A stretch of DNA of 64,000 nt, from positions 40,672,150-40,736,149 of the forward strand of contig NC_016134.3 in assembly GCF_000005505.3 (NCBI RefSeq), written 5' to 3'. A model generated the notes under the pieces. It made no database searches. It saw nothing but the letters and a program-made list of their open reading frames with translations, and had not been told where the DNA came from. The DNA comes from Brachypodium distachyon (taxonomy: Eukaryota; Streptophyta; Magnoliopsida; Poales; Poaceae). The position numbers were made by a program, and so were the translations under genes. This document shows, one piece after another, positions 32,307 to 44,923 of this stretch (position 1 is its first letter; every line of letters starts with the position of its first letter).

Positions 32307-35128
32307 GGGTCGACAGACGACTAGTCTAGACGAGTCCACGGCGCAAGCCGTCCATGGCATCAAACGCCATGACGCGGTGTAGTCGCCGGCTCGATGGGTC
32401 CGTCAGTGCGTCATGCATCTACAGTATTACATACGGGTGGAAACGAAGAAGACCCGAGGAAACGACACGCTCGAGTCTTCCATTACAGCGACAAGAGCAG
32501 TTACCAAGAAAAAACTAGCGAGGTGTCGCGCCCGGTTGGTGGGTGCGCTGGGCCGCTGCGAGGCCGCGAGGGGAAGCATGAAAAGCATGCCGCGACTGAC
32601 CGAAGACGTCTGCGTGTTGGGGCGCGCAAGGAGACAACATGGAACCGAGCAATTCGTCGGGTCAGTAGAAGCTTAGCGCGCCGACGCACGCGCAGCCTCG
32701 TACGTCTTCGGTCGGTCGTCGGGTTAGCAATGGCCAATGGAAGCAACAACCCTGCAGACAGGGACAGAACGGGCCGGGCCTTCTTCGAAAATGCACTCTA
32801 TCAGTGTACCAAAAGACTCGTAAGTAGGTATATGCAGCACGCCGATAGCGTCACTACATACACTGCGTCAACTTGGTGCACGGCGGACCTAGGCGTGCAA
32901 CGCTAGCCGCTGATGCGCGCGGCGCCATCAATGGCGTAGAGCCGTAGGGAACGTACTACGTGAAAGCTAGCTTGCGGTGCTCCGGTGCTGCACTCGTGTG
33001 GCCGAGCTATAGCCAGCTAAGTCGTGTCATGTACGATGATGTGCTCTGATGCATTTGGTCGAGCAACGTAACCACGCCTAGTAGAGCACGTCAGCACATG
33101 GCACCAAAAATATACGGAGGGAACCAGGGAGCAGAAATTGTCTATGACGGTTCTGGGCCGCGTGCTGGGCTATTGCCGAGAAGTTGATCGCAAAACGAGA
33201 GTGGGCTTTCCTGCATGCGGGCCACGCCGAGGGATGTGGAAACTATCCGCAGGCAGACCTGATGCTTATCGAAATATACAGACCCTTGCACAAAAAAAAA
33301 AAAAGGTGAGCAGTGATCCTCAGCAGGCATCAGAATTTAGAAAGATCATCATCGGTCCCTAGCTAGCTATGCTAACCTTTGCCGGCCAGCACGCATAGAC
33401 TCGACCCTCAGCAACAACGCGAAGTCAGCAAAATCATCATCATGGCCATTATCCATCATCATGGTCATTATCCATCACTGATGATTCAATACATGACTGA
33501 TGGTCATATACTTAACTTCTATACTCAGTACTGGAGTACATGTCTTTGACTAAAATTCTACGTGAGGAGGTGGGCGTTGTACCCGAAGCACAGACCCAAT
33601 GCTGTGGGGGAAGTACGTAGAAGACCATGCCCCGTGATGCATGCACTTGGATAGGCTGGCTTAGTACCCGATATCTGAAGCTTCGTTCAGGCGAATGTCC
33701 TTGGTTCTTTTTATTCGTATTTGTTTTTCTCCTCGTTTTTAGCCAAAGCGACTCAATGTCCTTTCCCACCCCATATATCTACGTGACATGCCCCCGCTTT
33801 AGGTGTCACTGTGCGAAGCAGAGCGCGCAAGTGCACAGCACGGCAGCCATACTATTTCCGCTACACGCTCGAATTGTTGAGTTTTGGTGTCTATGGATGG
33901 ATCATCAATGCCGTACTGTGCAGTTTGTTTTACCACGAGATCAGTAGACTAGCAGCGGCAAGCAAGCTCACCCACGGTGCACTGGCCCTACTGGCAAGTG
34001 GCAAGTACTCTCGTGTGTAGGTACAGTGGGTCCCAGAGTCTGCGTGGTCAAAGTGGCTAAGCACTGCGTGTTTCCTGGCGACACATTAAAGCTGCCGGAA
34101 AGAACAAAAATAAAGCCAGTGCCTTCTTCGTCGTGTGCAGCAGATGGCCGGGCCCCGCCGCCCACTCGCCATGATTACCGTGCTGCTGCCGAACGTTGGT
34201 CAAGAATGACAACTTCCTCGGCTGCTGGCCCTGCCCGTCCACATGAATTTTTCTATTGGTTGTACTCCGTATTTGCTTTGGGATTAAGCTTGTCGCTAAT
34301 GATCCGAGTTACTGTATACTAAATATTTACTGGGAACAACGATATTAGCACCTGGTCACAGCAGGAGTTAATTTAAGCAGATATGGCTTCATCGAGCGAG
34401 TCGTAGCTTGAATTGGCAGGTGGGGAGCACCGGTGCGGTTGCTGACACGCGACAGTGTTCCTTGCTCGTGTTCTTCGGGGGCGACCCAAAGCCAAGTGCC
34501 CAAGTGTCAGTGGTAATCTACGACGTGACGTGCGCCGTTCTAGATATACGGCGCGTGCTCGTCTGGCTGGCTCTCGGGGATCGATCCTTCACGACCGTGG
34601 TTTTCGGTCGGTGCAGATGAGCAGGATGTCCGCGCGGCACCGCACATGTGCTCTCGGACAAGATCGATGTGTCATTTCTAGGTTTCTGATGGTTTCAAGA
34701 GTTTGTGTTTAGATTTTCAGTTAAGTCCATTGAAAAATCGACCGTGAAGCTCCACGCGTCTCTTCTTTTTTTTCATTTGTTCCCTCTCTCTCCCTTATCT
34801 GTAGCGCCGATTCTCTCCCTCGTGAGCCGGAGCCGGCGACGCCGGGGTGGCTGCGGCGGCTCGCATATCTTCCTCGGTTTTTTCGGAAGCCAACTAGAAC
34901 TGATGCTATTTGGCTCCGAAATTGATCACCCTAAACCCTAGGTTGCTTGCGATTTTTGTCCCTCGTCGGGTTATCTTTGACAACGTTTGATACCTACGGT
35001 TGCTGCAAGCGGGATGAAAGATTTCGGGTACATTTGGTTTGCGACGAAGCAAAAAGTACCAAATGCAAGCAATATTTGGCATACCAATTTTCTGGTCAAG
35101 GATTTTTTTCTCCTCACTTTGCCAACTA

Positions 35129-35419
35129 CTCCCTCCGTTTTTTAATTTAAGACGGATAAATTTTCCTTCGTTTTTTCTTAATATAAGGCGAACAAACTCA
35201 ACACACCAGTCAAGCGAGCCAACCTTCGCATGCCAATGGAGAAATCGGCAACCAACAGTTGCGTGAGTAGAGAAAAAAGGCATGTTCCTTTTCTACACGT
35301 ATGCATGCACAGAAGAATCAGTTGCTCCCAGGTTGATAACGATCAAATCAAAAAAATCGCTGGCTGCGTTAATTCTCGTGCAAAAAAAATATGCACCCTA
35401 TATAAAGAAACGGAGGGAG
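35129..35419. mobile_element. Stowaway-type MITE, 291 bp
   Basis: TA|CTCCCTCCGTTTTTTAATTT at the left and AAACGGAGGGAG|TA at the right. It is longer than the other Stowaway copies here, so it may contain inserted sequence. Confidence 0.75.
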
Positions 35420-35718
35420 TATTTGTTAAAAAATTGTGAAAGAGATAGCATGGCTCGTATTGGCAACCAAAATTTTGGTTAAGGAACAAACAAGGACCAA
35501 ATAGATATAGGCTATCAATATTTTGGATTGCTAGATTGGACACCAACCAAACAGGCCCTTAACACACAGACAACATGATTTACTCAGGTTTGGCCCCTCT
35601 CGGATTGTCCTAATCTTGCCTTGTTCATATCATCGGGAACTCAAAGTATCAAAGTGTTTACAATATGAGATATTCGGCGAGTCAGGACGACTCATCGGGT
35701 TTGGATCTGCTGTATAAT

Positions 35719-35798
35719 GAAGGTTCTGAAATCTCTTGACTCATCTCACTTATTATGGACCCTTGTTATGTACCCAATCAAGAGATTTCAGAACCTTC
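35719..35798. repeat. Perfect 21-bp inverted repeat
   Basis: Arms 35,719-35,739 and 35,778-35,798 are exact reverse complements (core GGTTCTGAAATCTCTTGA), with a 38-base loop. No surrounding TIR or TSD recognised. Confidence 0.85.
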
Positions 35799-37109
35799 GG
35801 TATACACCTGAACCTTCAATATACATAGGGTACTCCGATGTATCTTTGTGAAAGTCCATGTGACACAGGGTAGGTATCCTGCCATGATACGAGTGAAACC
35901 TATCCCATTCCTATCAAGTTCGCAAGGTTTTCCATCTGGTACCATGGGATACACCGAATAGGTTAGTGGGTCATTGAACGGGTCTGTCTTAGGATAGTTG
36001 TGCCTATGGACCTACTTGGACTCATTAGGCGGCACTTATTATTGTATATTTGTACAATGGAATAACTATTTTCAACAATTTCATTCTCGTTTATTTTTCT
36101 TACGAAGAGATAAAGCTGATCGACCAGTAACAGAATGAGATATTGACCAATATTTTGGTTACTATTTTTTTATTGTGATCTGGAATGGAAAGGAACATAG
36201 GAAATTGCTTTAAAAATGCTGAATTTCTTTATGGGGTGCAAGAATACTCGTTTTGTATGTGTAAAATTATTGACACATACTAGTTTTCAATATTTTTCAT
36301 GTATCACCATTGCAAACAAATTATTTTATATTTTTTACCTTCATCGGCGATGCAGGTGCTCATTTCCTCGCCCTAAAACCTCGCCCACCGTCTACCTCTT
36401 GAACGCGGCTGGGTTTATGAGCAAATGATGTCATGTACACTGAGTCACCTGGACATGGGTGGCCCAACGTCCGAGGCTTCGGGTTCGGCTCCATTTTCCA
36501 ACCAACCAGAAAGTTCAAAAAAAAATCTTTAATGAATATAATAATATTATTTTTAAAATACATATATCAATAATCTTATATCCAAAGATAACAGTTGAAT
36601 ATGTGATAGAAATTATCAGTTTATAATATTTGAGACTCTATCGGTTTCTAAATACTTGTCGGTCCGTCCCCGGGACATGCCCGAGTATAACACTGACCGT
36701 GGGAACCAGCTCGGAGCCTCGGAGGGGCAGCGAGCGCATGCACGGCAATGCTTGCACCCCATCATTTCCATGTCACAGAAAAAGGTAGAAGAGTCCAAAG
36801 CACACATTCCCACCACACCGCTCCACTCCATGGCAGTGCACCGCTACCCAAGTACCCAATGCGTCCCTCTCTTCTTCCTCCCTGGCTCCCTGCATTCATA
36901 GCTGTTCACGAGTGTTCACTTCTCTCTCTCACCCTCTCTCTCTCTCTTCCCCAATGCTTCACTCCAAGCTACTGTGGTGTGAGAGTACTCTGTACTCGTA
37001 GTGTGAGCTCAGCTCGCTTCGGTCTCTTCGAGCTTGTGCGAGCACTGATGCCGCGTTAGGTGGCGGCCGGGTATCGTCGTCGAGGCCGACCGTTTATTTG
37101 CACGCCCAA

Positions 37110-40076
37110 ATGCTCACGCAGCTGCTGCTCGTGCTCGCGCACCTCCTCTTCCTCCTCCCTTCTTCTTCCTCCTCTCACCACCTCCAGTTCCATCGACGCG
37201 AAGGCCGCCATTACCAACGGTACGGCGGGCGGAGGGCGCTGCACGAGCCGCTGTTCCCTCTGGAGAGCGCGCCCTCGCTGCCGCTTCCGCCGCCGCCGCC
37301 TCCCGCGCCCTTCTTCCCGTTCTTGCCCGACGCCGCGCCGCCGCAGACCACCACCGCCCCCGCCATCGCCGGCGCCGGTGCCGGAACCGATGGCGGCGAC
37401 TCGACGTCTTCCTCCTCGCCGAACCCCACGGCGGAGGCCAACATTTCCTCCTTAGCCAAGCCTAACCCCCCTTCCCCACCGCTCCGCTCATTCCTCTCCT
37501 CCCACCGCAGCCTCACCATCCTCCTTCCGTTCGCCGCCGTAGCGTCCGCCGTGCTCGCCGCGGCGCTCGTGTACCTCCTGGCTGTCCGCCGCCGCGACCG
37601 GTCCGAGCCGGAACCGGAACCACCCGTAGCGTACAAAAAGCCCGCCTTGCCTTCGCACGCCAAACCCGCGCTTCACGACGACGACCAGCATCAGCATGGC
37701 CGGGGCTCCACGGCCACCGCGTCCGGCACCAGCTCTCCGGAGCTCCGGCCGATGCCGCCTCTGCCACGGCAGTTCCAGCAGACGAGGATGAGCTCGCTGT
37801 CAAGCTCGAAACCCGTTCTTGTTGAAGATGGAACAGGGGACAAGCTAGCGCCGGTGGGTGTTCCTGTTCCCCCGCCTCCCCCGCCGCCGCCATTGCCGCC
37901 TAGCAAAGGCGGCGTTAGCGCGCCGGCGGCGGCACCTGCGCCACCGCCCCCGCTGCCGCGAGCCGGCAATGGCAGCGGCTGGCTGCCGAGGCGGCTCTCC
38001 GAGCGCCCCGCGCCCACGGTGATCAGGGCCTCGGCGGGGGCAGTTCACCCCGAGGATCAGTCGTCGGAGCCGGAGGATAAGGAGGCGGATGCGGCTGCTC
38101 GCCCGAAGCTGAAGCCGCTGCACTGGGACAAGGTGCGGGCGAGCTCCGGCCGGCCGACGGTGTGGGACCAGCTCAAGGCGAGCTCGTTCCGGTGAGCCCC
38201 TATCTAGTACCCAACGTTCTTCACTCTCGGCGTTTCTTGCAGTAGAGTTCCTGCCAGCTGCCATGGATCTATAACTTCGTTCTGAAACTCAATACTGTCT
38301 GTTAATTTGTTTCATTTGCGTGTATGTGAGCAGGGTGAACGAAGAGATGATCGAGACATTGTTCGTCTCCAATTCGACGAGGAGGATGTCCAAGAACGGA
38401 TTCAAGGAGGCAAACGGAGCATGCTGCAATCAGGAGAACAAAGTGCTCGACGCAAAAAAATCGCAGAACATCGCGATCATGCTGAGGGCTCTCGACGCAA
38501 CCAAGGAAGAAGTGTGCAAGGCTCTCCTTGATGGTGAGATGATTCAGTGATGCCCACATACATTTCAGTTTGTGAACTTGCATTCAGAAGATACTTTGTC
38601 TGATCGTCCAGCTCCATGAACATTTTGCTTATGTTGAAATTCTTGAATGCAGGTCAGACCGAGAGCCTTGGAGCTGAGGTGCTGGAGACACTGCTGAAAA
38701 TGGCTCCTAGCAAAGAAGAAGATATCAAGCTGCGAGAATATAGGGAGGATGCTCTGTCAAAGCTTGGCCCTGCCGAGAGCTTCCTCAAGGCAGTGCTTGC
38801 GATACCATTCGCGTTCAAGAGAGCAGAAGCCATGCTTTACATGGCCAACTTCGATTCAGAAGTTGACTTTCTCAAGGCCTCCTTCAAAACCCTTGAGGTA
38901 CTAATCATGTCCTATCTTCTACTATTAACAGTTCTAAATGTTAGAAAGGGACACCATGTCATGGCAGTGGCTCTGAATCAATTGAAAGGACTACTGCTTC
39001 ATATCTGTAAAGATGTGCTTGGAGATCTGATGGGTCCTATTCGCCTTAATCTTTCGTCACCTTGCCGTTTTTACCATGTTACTGCAACTTTGTGCACAAT
39101 CAAGTATGGTGTAAAACATAAATGTTATAGATTCAGGAGTTGTTGCCAAAATTGATTTCCCATTTGCCTAGGACATACATTCTTGAAATTTGCCCATTAT
39201 TTATAAGTCGGTTATTAATCGGAACCAATGAACTTGACTCGAAATTTGGTAAATAATCTGTTGCATTCATTATCATTTCAGGCTGCCTGCGAAGAGCTAA
39301 GGGGTAGCAGATTGTTCCACAAGATCTTGGATGCCGTCCTGAAGACTGGTAACCGGATGAACACCGGCACAAACCGTGGGAATGCACACGCCTTTAAGCT
39401 TGATGCGCTCCTCAAGTTAGTCGACGTAAAGGGCGCAGATGGCAAGACAACCCTTCTGCACTTCGTCATCGAAGAAATTACTAAGTCTGAAGGTGCCAAC
39501 ATTGTAGCCTCTGGTGAAATGAACAACCAGGCGAGCACCGTAGATGATTTGCAGTGCAAGAAGGTTGGCCTTAAAATTGTGGCTAGCCTTGGTGGTGAGC
39601 TCAACAACGTGAAAAAGGCGGCCGCAATGGACTCTGACTCACTGGCTAGCTGCGTCTCGAAGCTCTCCGCCGGTGTAAGCAAGATCAGTGAGGTCGTGCA
39701 GTTGAACCAGCAACTAGGTCCTGACGATCGCTGCAAGAAGTTTCGCACCTCCATCAGCGAGTTCCTGCAGAAGGCTGAAGCCGAGATCACCGCGGTACAG
39801 GCTCAAGAGGGCCTTGCCCTCTCCCACGTCAGGGAGACGACCGAGTTCTTCCATGGCAACTGTGCGAAGGAGGAAGGCCACCCTCTGAGGATCTTCATGG
39901 TAGTCCGTGACTTCCTCAATGTTCTCGATCGTGTCTGCAAGGACGTTAGCAGGATGAAGGAACAAACGTCCGCGACAGGTTTCATCTCCTCACGTCGGCC
40001 GGAGAATGTGACTGCTCTTCCGAGGTTCAACGTGGTGCAGTCCAGTAGCTCTGAGGAGGAGAGCTCATCGTCCTAG
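37110..40076 (+). CDS. Class I formin (FH1-FH2), 773 aa
   Basis: Four exons: 37110-38191, 38334-38533, 38653-38897 and 39282-40076, in phase, 2,322 nt. The order is that of plant class I formins. A signal peptide ([17 protein letters not shown]) is followed by a Pro/Ser-rich extracellular part, a transmembrane helix at ~135-159 ([20 protein letters not shown]) and a basic stop-transfer RRRDR. A polyproline FH1 (~245-285; profilin binding) precedes FH2 from about 335, starting LKPLHWDKV and including [20 protein letters not shown]. Formins nucleate and elongate actin filaments; class I members link this to the plasma membrane and wall. The ATG at 37,110 was chosen because it starts the signal peptide. 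The C-terminus is short and Ser/Glu-rich. No lesion seen. The exact subfamily number is not assigned. Confidence 0.95.
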
Positions 40077-40911
40077 CCATCGGTGGGCATTGACTGTCTT
40101 GAGCTTGGAATCTGCATGTTAGCTATTGTCTAGAGGAAAAGCAATGCAGGATCAAGCTTTAGAATCATATAAGTATTTCGTACCAGTAGCAGATAAGTGT
40201 AGATCAAAGTCTATATTGTATTACATGATTCCGCATGCTAAAGCATCATGCAGCCAATGGCCTACTAAAGGTTAAAGTGGCATTGTAGCTGATGATTCAG
40301 ACATGCTAAGAATCACTAGATGAGAGCTTTTGGCAAATTTACCATTCTGTATCTCATGATAAAAGTTCAGTCTACAAGAAAATGGCTTCATCAAAGTAGA
40401 AGTAGCCAGTAGACCCATTTGCTCCAGCTAGCTTTCAGGATCTGGCAAGATTCATCTTGTCCTTCCTTTCTGACAGAAATTTATGCGCATTCTTTCTTCC
40501 TGAGCTGAAGGCGTTGCCCTCTAGCTTTGTTAGTACACGATGAAATGAACACTGGCTGCTTGTCATGCATGAATTGTTCAGGAAATAAACAACGTGAATT
40601 ATGCAACATACCATGACTAATGATGCATAGGCAATTATAAAATACACATTGAACCTGCCATTATGTAATGGATAGTGCGCTCACAAAAGGCGCTTTTTTT
40701 GTGTCTCGAGGTTCATGTTATTATAACTATACTTAAATTATTTTACAAAAGAAATGCCAAATGGTGGTACCATAGTGCTACAATTTTGTCGCGCTATTGC
40801 CGATGCTACTTATCTGCTGCTGTTCAAATCATGGGTAACATTTCTCGTTAGTTGATCTGGCCAGTAAAAAATAGCTAAGAGATGGCTGAAACTAGTGGCT
40901 CCGCAGTAGGA
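40077..40911. other. Convergent intergenic stretch
   Basis: 3' flanks of the formin (plus) and the thioesterase (minus). No gene or repeat seen. Confidence 0.5.
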
Positions 40912-43900
40912 TTAATCAAGCAAGCCCTCAGCGTCCATGCGCTCTAATATACGCCGTGCCTCTTCTTCAGTAGAGGGAACAACATTGCGGATTTTCAATC
41001 CATTCTCCAATGCATCGCTACCAACTGTGAAGGTGAAGTGAAATGTGTTGGAGATCTGCTTGTTGGATAAAACCGTTAGCAAATCAGTACGGTGACAGAA
41101 AATATTCACCAAGGTAAAAACACACGAGATATAGCTGATGCAGTTAAAAATAGTGTTGTATCGATAATATAAGCTGTGTGGGATTACCTCGCTTTTTCGG
41201 AGCTCAGGCCTTGTTACATGAGCGACAACTTCAACATTTACCAGGGGCTGCCATTTATTCTCAAGTTGGGTATACAAGACACATGATTTGAATCGGAGAA
41301 AGTCACCTACATCCACCTGCGCAATCATGATTTCACATGGTTATTCGTATCATTGATGAGAAAACCATACAGCACACATTCAATGTTAATCTGAGGTTAG
41401 TACAAATATAAGTTCCAAGAAGAAAGCATGGCCTGGTGCCTCTTAAACTAGAAATGGCGACTCAATTGACTACGATTTTAATTCCTCAGAAGTGCACCCC
41501 AAAAATATGCTAGTCACTTACTGGCTTTAAGAAGTCAACATGATCGACCTCAAGAAAACACGGTCTCTGGCCGACAAAGGCATAAGCAGTTGAGAAGGCA
41601 AGCTCAAATGCTCGGTGCATCAAGAAACCTCCAAATATTCTTCCATGCAAGTTTCGTTGTTGAGGCTGGCAGATAAGAGAGTTCTCCAGACGAGTATCCC
41701 TCATCAAGATGCTATCTCTGTCAGCTAAAGCAGGCAAATCAGAGAAAACACGACCCTCTGCCAATAAAGCATCCAGCCTTTCAGCATGAAACTTATGCAT
41801 CCCATTTTCAAGCACTCCCTTTTGTTCTTCTCTTTTCCTTTTTCTCAGCTTATCCTGTGCTTCTCCCTCTGCAAATAATTGCTTCTCTCTTTCAGTTTCC
41901 GGTGAAAGACGGTTCACTGAAGCAGACTTTCCGGTCACTGAATCTCGTGCAACAAATGTGAAGTTAGCCGTCAATGTTATTGGTTCTGACTGCATATCAC
42001 TATCTGTTGCAATTTGTCAAGTGTCAGACGAATACAGGAAACAAAGTCTTGTCATATATGATAATAGTTTGAACAAATAAGCAGGTAGATGATGTATTTA
42101 CCAACACTATCTTGATCGACCTGAGTCACCTCAATCTGTATATCAATTGAAGAGCGGCCAACATAAGTAACGGCCCCAGCTATCTTTATATCAGTGTCCA
42201 CCCGAAGTGGCTTCATTAGCACCATCTTATCCACAGAAGCAGTAACTAACAAAAGGGGTCTTGTTGTGCTATCTTCATCAGAACAGTGCTGCATATCAAA
42301 TAAAATTTGCCCATAAGATTCCTGACAGATGGTGAAAAAAAATTGTGTCTCAAAAGCACGCATAACATAAAAGGGACGAATATCACAGTTGTCTGCCATC
42401 CATTGGTATCATTGCATAATATATGTTGAACTGACCGCGGGAGATGAATGGTACTATGGACCTTAATATCATGCCATCTTCCTAACAAAAATAGTCGTGG
42501 TGTTACAACATGTTATTTTGTTTTTCAGCTCACACTGTATTAAAGGAAAAATATTAAAAATCCTATTACTATTGTTATAGGAAATCTACATAAATATCAA
42601 GAATAGACTCTTCAGTCTTTTGAATTTCAATTTAACAGTAAGCATCATCAAGCTAGCTATAGGGTGTGTCGACAGTGTAGCCTCTGCTTCTTCCATTACG
42701 AAACTCAAACCATCTTGATTCAGTTAACTACTCATTCAGATTTCAGATTTGTGGCAAACAAATATATTTTTGGATCTGATAACTACATTAGGATGAATCA
42801 TACACCTCAGTGGTTAGCACCTGAACCGTTGGAACCCTTCATTAGATCCATGAAATCCCTATATTTCCATGAGCACCTAGAATCAACAGATTCCCATAAT
42901 CCTTTTAGTATACACACGATGCCAGTTCTGTTCAGTAGCAGCAATCAGTGAACCAGCTAGTGGTGAGGAGGATATGTTCATATTTCGTCTCGTGGCCCTA
43001 AAATATATTATCAGCACGACTGCACGTACACTAAACAGGACCTCAGAAGGCTCGAGGCAAGGGAGGGCACGCCATGGAGAAGGAAAAAACAAGATGAAAT
43101 GGTCCTCTTCAGTATGCGGCTTCTGCATACTGAAGAGGACCATTTCAGGGTCAGAGTGGGTTAATATAACCTTGGTGAAGGCTGGGTCCCCATTTTAGTT
43201 GCAAAGTGCTTTGTTGATCTTCTTTTTCTTTTTCTGTTGAAGTTGATTTTGTTTAGTTGCCTCATTGTGATCGTAATGGAATATCCTTTTTTATATGGAA
43301 GCTGTTCTGTCGGTGCGTGTTCTTTAGTTTCCGCTACAGTTGGTCTGGTTATGCATTTTTCTCCCTTTCTGACAAAGCTAGATCACTAATTCATCATGCG
43401 ACCTTTTGTTAAAAAGGCAGTTCGATTTTCTCTCTGGCATTCACATCCAGATTCCAGCATACGCAATGCCTAAAGCACTATCGAGTAGAATCATACGAAC
43501 AACATTAGGGGGATTTTATTTTGTCAGGTTTCCCTAATTTCATCAGGAACTACGAACATTACAGAGCATAACACGTCGTATCACACTACACACGATTGAT
43601 CCATGAAGACATTACACATGATCGATACAAGAGTCAGAGAGATCGCAATACCTTGACGGCGATGGTGCCGGCGAGGGCGTCGAGGTCCTCGAGCAGCTTG
43701 CCGATGCGCACCTCGTTCCAGGGGTCCCGGTACTGCTCCCGGAGGATGTCGTCGGTGGCGAACTTGTAGACGATGGTGGTCCGGCTCTGCGCGGGCGTCT
43801 TGGTGAGCAGCTCCGTCTGCGGCCCGGCGGCGGCGGCGGCCCCCGCGTCCATCATCCGCTCGAAGATGCTGGACCGAGCCTCCCACAGCGCGTTGGTGAC

Positions 43901-44212
43901 CGGCGAGTGGTACATCCCGGGCCACAGGCTGAGCGGCTTCCGCGCCGACCCGCCCGCGTCGATCGCCGCTTCCCCGCCGCCGATTCCGGGGTGGGACACC
44001 ACCTTGATCGGGGAGTCCATGGCGTCCGCCGGCGGCGGCGGCGGCTCCTGGCCCGGATCCCCTCCGCCCGACGCCGCGGCTCTCGATTCGACCCGGGGGA
44101 CTCGGCGCGCGGACGTTTCGAGGAGGTGGGCTGCTCTCTGGGAGGAGGAGGAGGTGGCACGGAGGAGGGTTCTGGAGAGCAGCGACGTCGCTGTCGAGGA
44201 TCTCGCGGCCAT
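40912..44212 (-). CDS. Acyl-CoA thioesterase, double hotdog (500 aa)
   Basis: Five exons 5' to 3': 43652-44212, 42102-42288, 41522-42003, 41188-41316, 40912-41055; 1,503 nt in phase. It resembles plant homologues of mitochondrial acyl-coenzyme A thioesterase 9/10, which hydrolyse acyl-CoA to free fatty acid and CoA. The N-terminus (MAARSSTATSLLSRTLLR) is Arg/Ser-rich without acids, fitting a mitochondrial or plastid presequence. The first hotdog includes REQYRDPWNEVRIGKLLEDL and a VDKMVLMKPLRVDTDIKIAG segment. The second holds the strongly conserved RNLHGRIFGGFLMHRAFEL and FLEVDHVDFLKPVDVGDFL. The C-terminus has EEEARRILERMDAEGL. The upstream in-frame ATG at 44,413 was not used because the sequence between lacks presequence character. 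Intron 1 (1.36 kb) contains a perfect hairpin. Confidence 0.93.
43095..43147. repeat. Perfect 23-bp hairpin in thioesterase intron 1
   Basis: Arms 43,095-43,117 and 43,125-43,147 are exact reverse complements (core GGTCCTCTTCAGTATGC) around a 7-base loop (GGCTTCT). It has no TSD and no similarity to the MITEs in the window. Confidence 0.9.
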
Positions 44213-44923
44213 GATTCGGCTTCGTGGCGGGCTAATACCGAGGCGGTTCCTCCGGCCATGTGGGAAGAAGAATAAGATGACTGGCTTCAGATGGGGAGTG
44301 GTGCGAAGGTGCGGTGGAAAGTTGGACGCCCACGGCTTCCTCGCCGCGATGTCTGACCGAAGCCAAGTGGCGGCGATCGGGATTTTCGTGGCCGTCCGCC
44401 ACATCTTTGACAAAGATGAAGAGCGAGCAGATCGAATGGTGTCGAAATGAAGTTCTTGCCGTGCCAGAATCAGATTTCGTTTCTTCTAGCAATAGGCGCA
44501 GGGTCACACGCACATTTCAGAAGCTGGTCCAAAGGCTTGTAAACAAGAGATCGAAATTGCTCTTCGTGCATGACGTTCGATCCCCCTGCCGTATGGTGCT
44601 CTTATATAAGAAGAAAAATCATCACGGTCACGCGAACGCGAACCAGCATCTGCAAGCTCGCGAAACATGCGCAAACAACCTTCTAGACATGTGCAAAACC
44701 CGTACTCAGAAAAAAAATTGCCAAATGAATTAACGTGAGCAGTAGTCGGTGGGGCTTCGAAACATGGCCTGCCAACAATCGGCTGTTGCCATCACACACA
44801 CAAAAATAGCAAAAAAAAAGAAAAAAAAAGATTCCGCCGTTGCACGTCAGGTCACATCGTACAAACGTCAGGATCACATCAGACCCCATAAACCCCAGTG
44901 ATCTCGACATCACGAACGGCGGA
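44213..44923. other. Intergenic, thioesterase promoter
   Basis: Upstream of the thioesterase and downstream of the first UGT, with a poly-A/AG tract at 44,808-44,830. No gene seen. Confidence 0.5.

Larger units (their letters stand above)
32307..37109. other. Intergenic, NLR promoter to formin start
   Basis: No gene recognised. Open frames at 32,394-32,906, 33,627-33,947 and 34,705-34,941 have no domain I recognise. It contains one Stowaway element (35,129-35,419) and one perfect inverted repeat (35,719-35,798). A CT-rich tract at about 36,919-36,950, typical of plant 5' UTRs, precedes the formin start. Confidence 0.5.

Noticed and set aside
42246..42488. Possible extra thioesterase exon
   Set aside because: The five-exon model is already in phase and continuous across the family's conserved region (GTIAVK|HCSDEDST). 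Adding this would break the frame.
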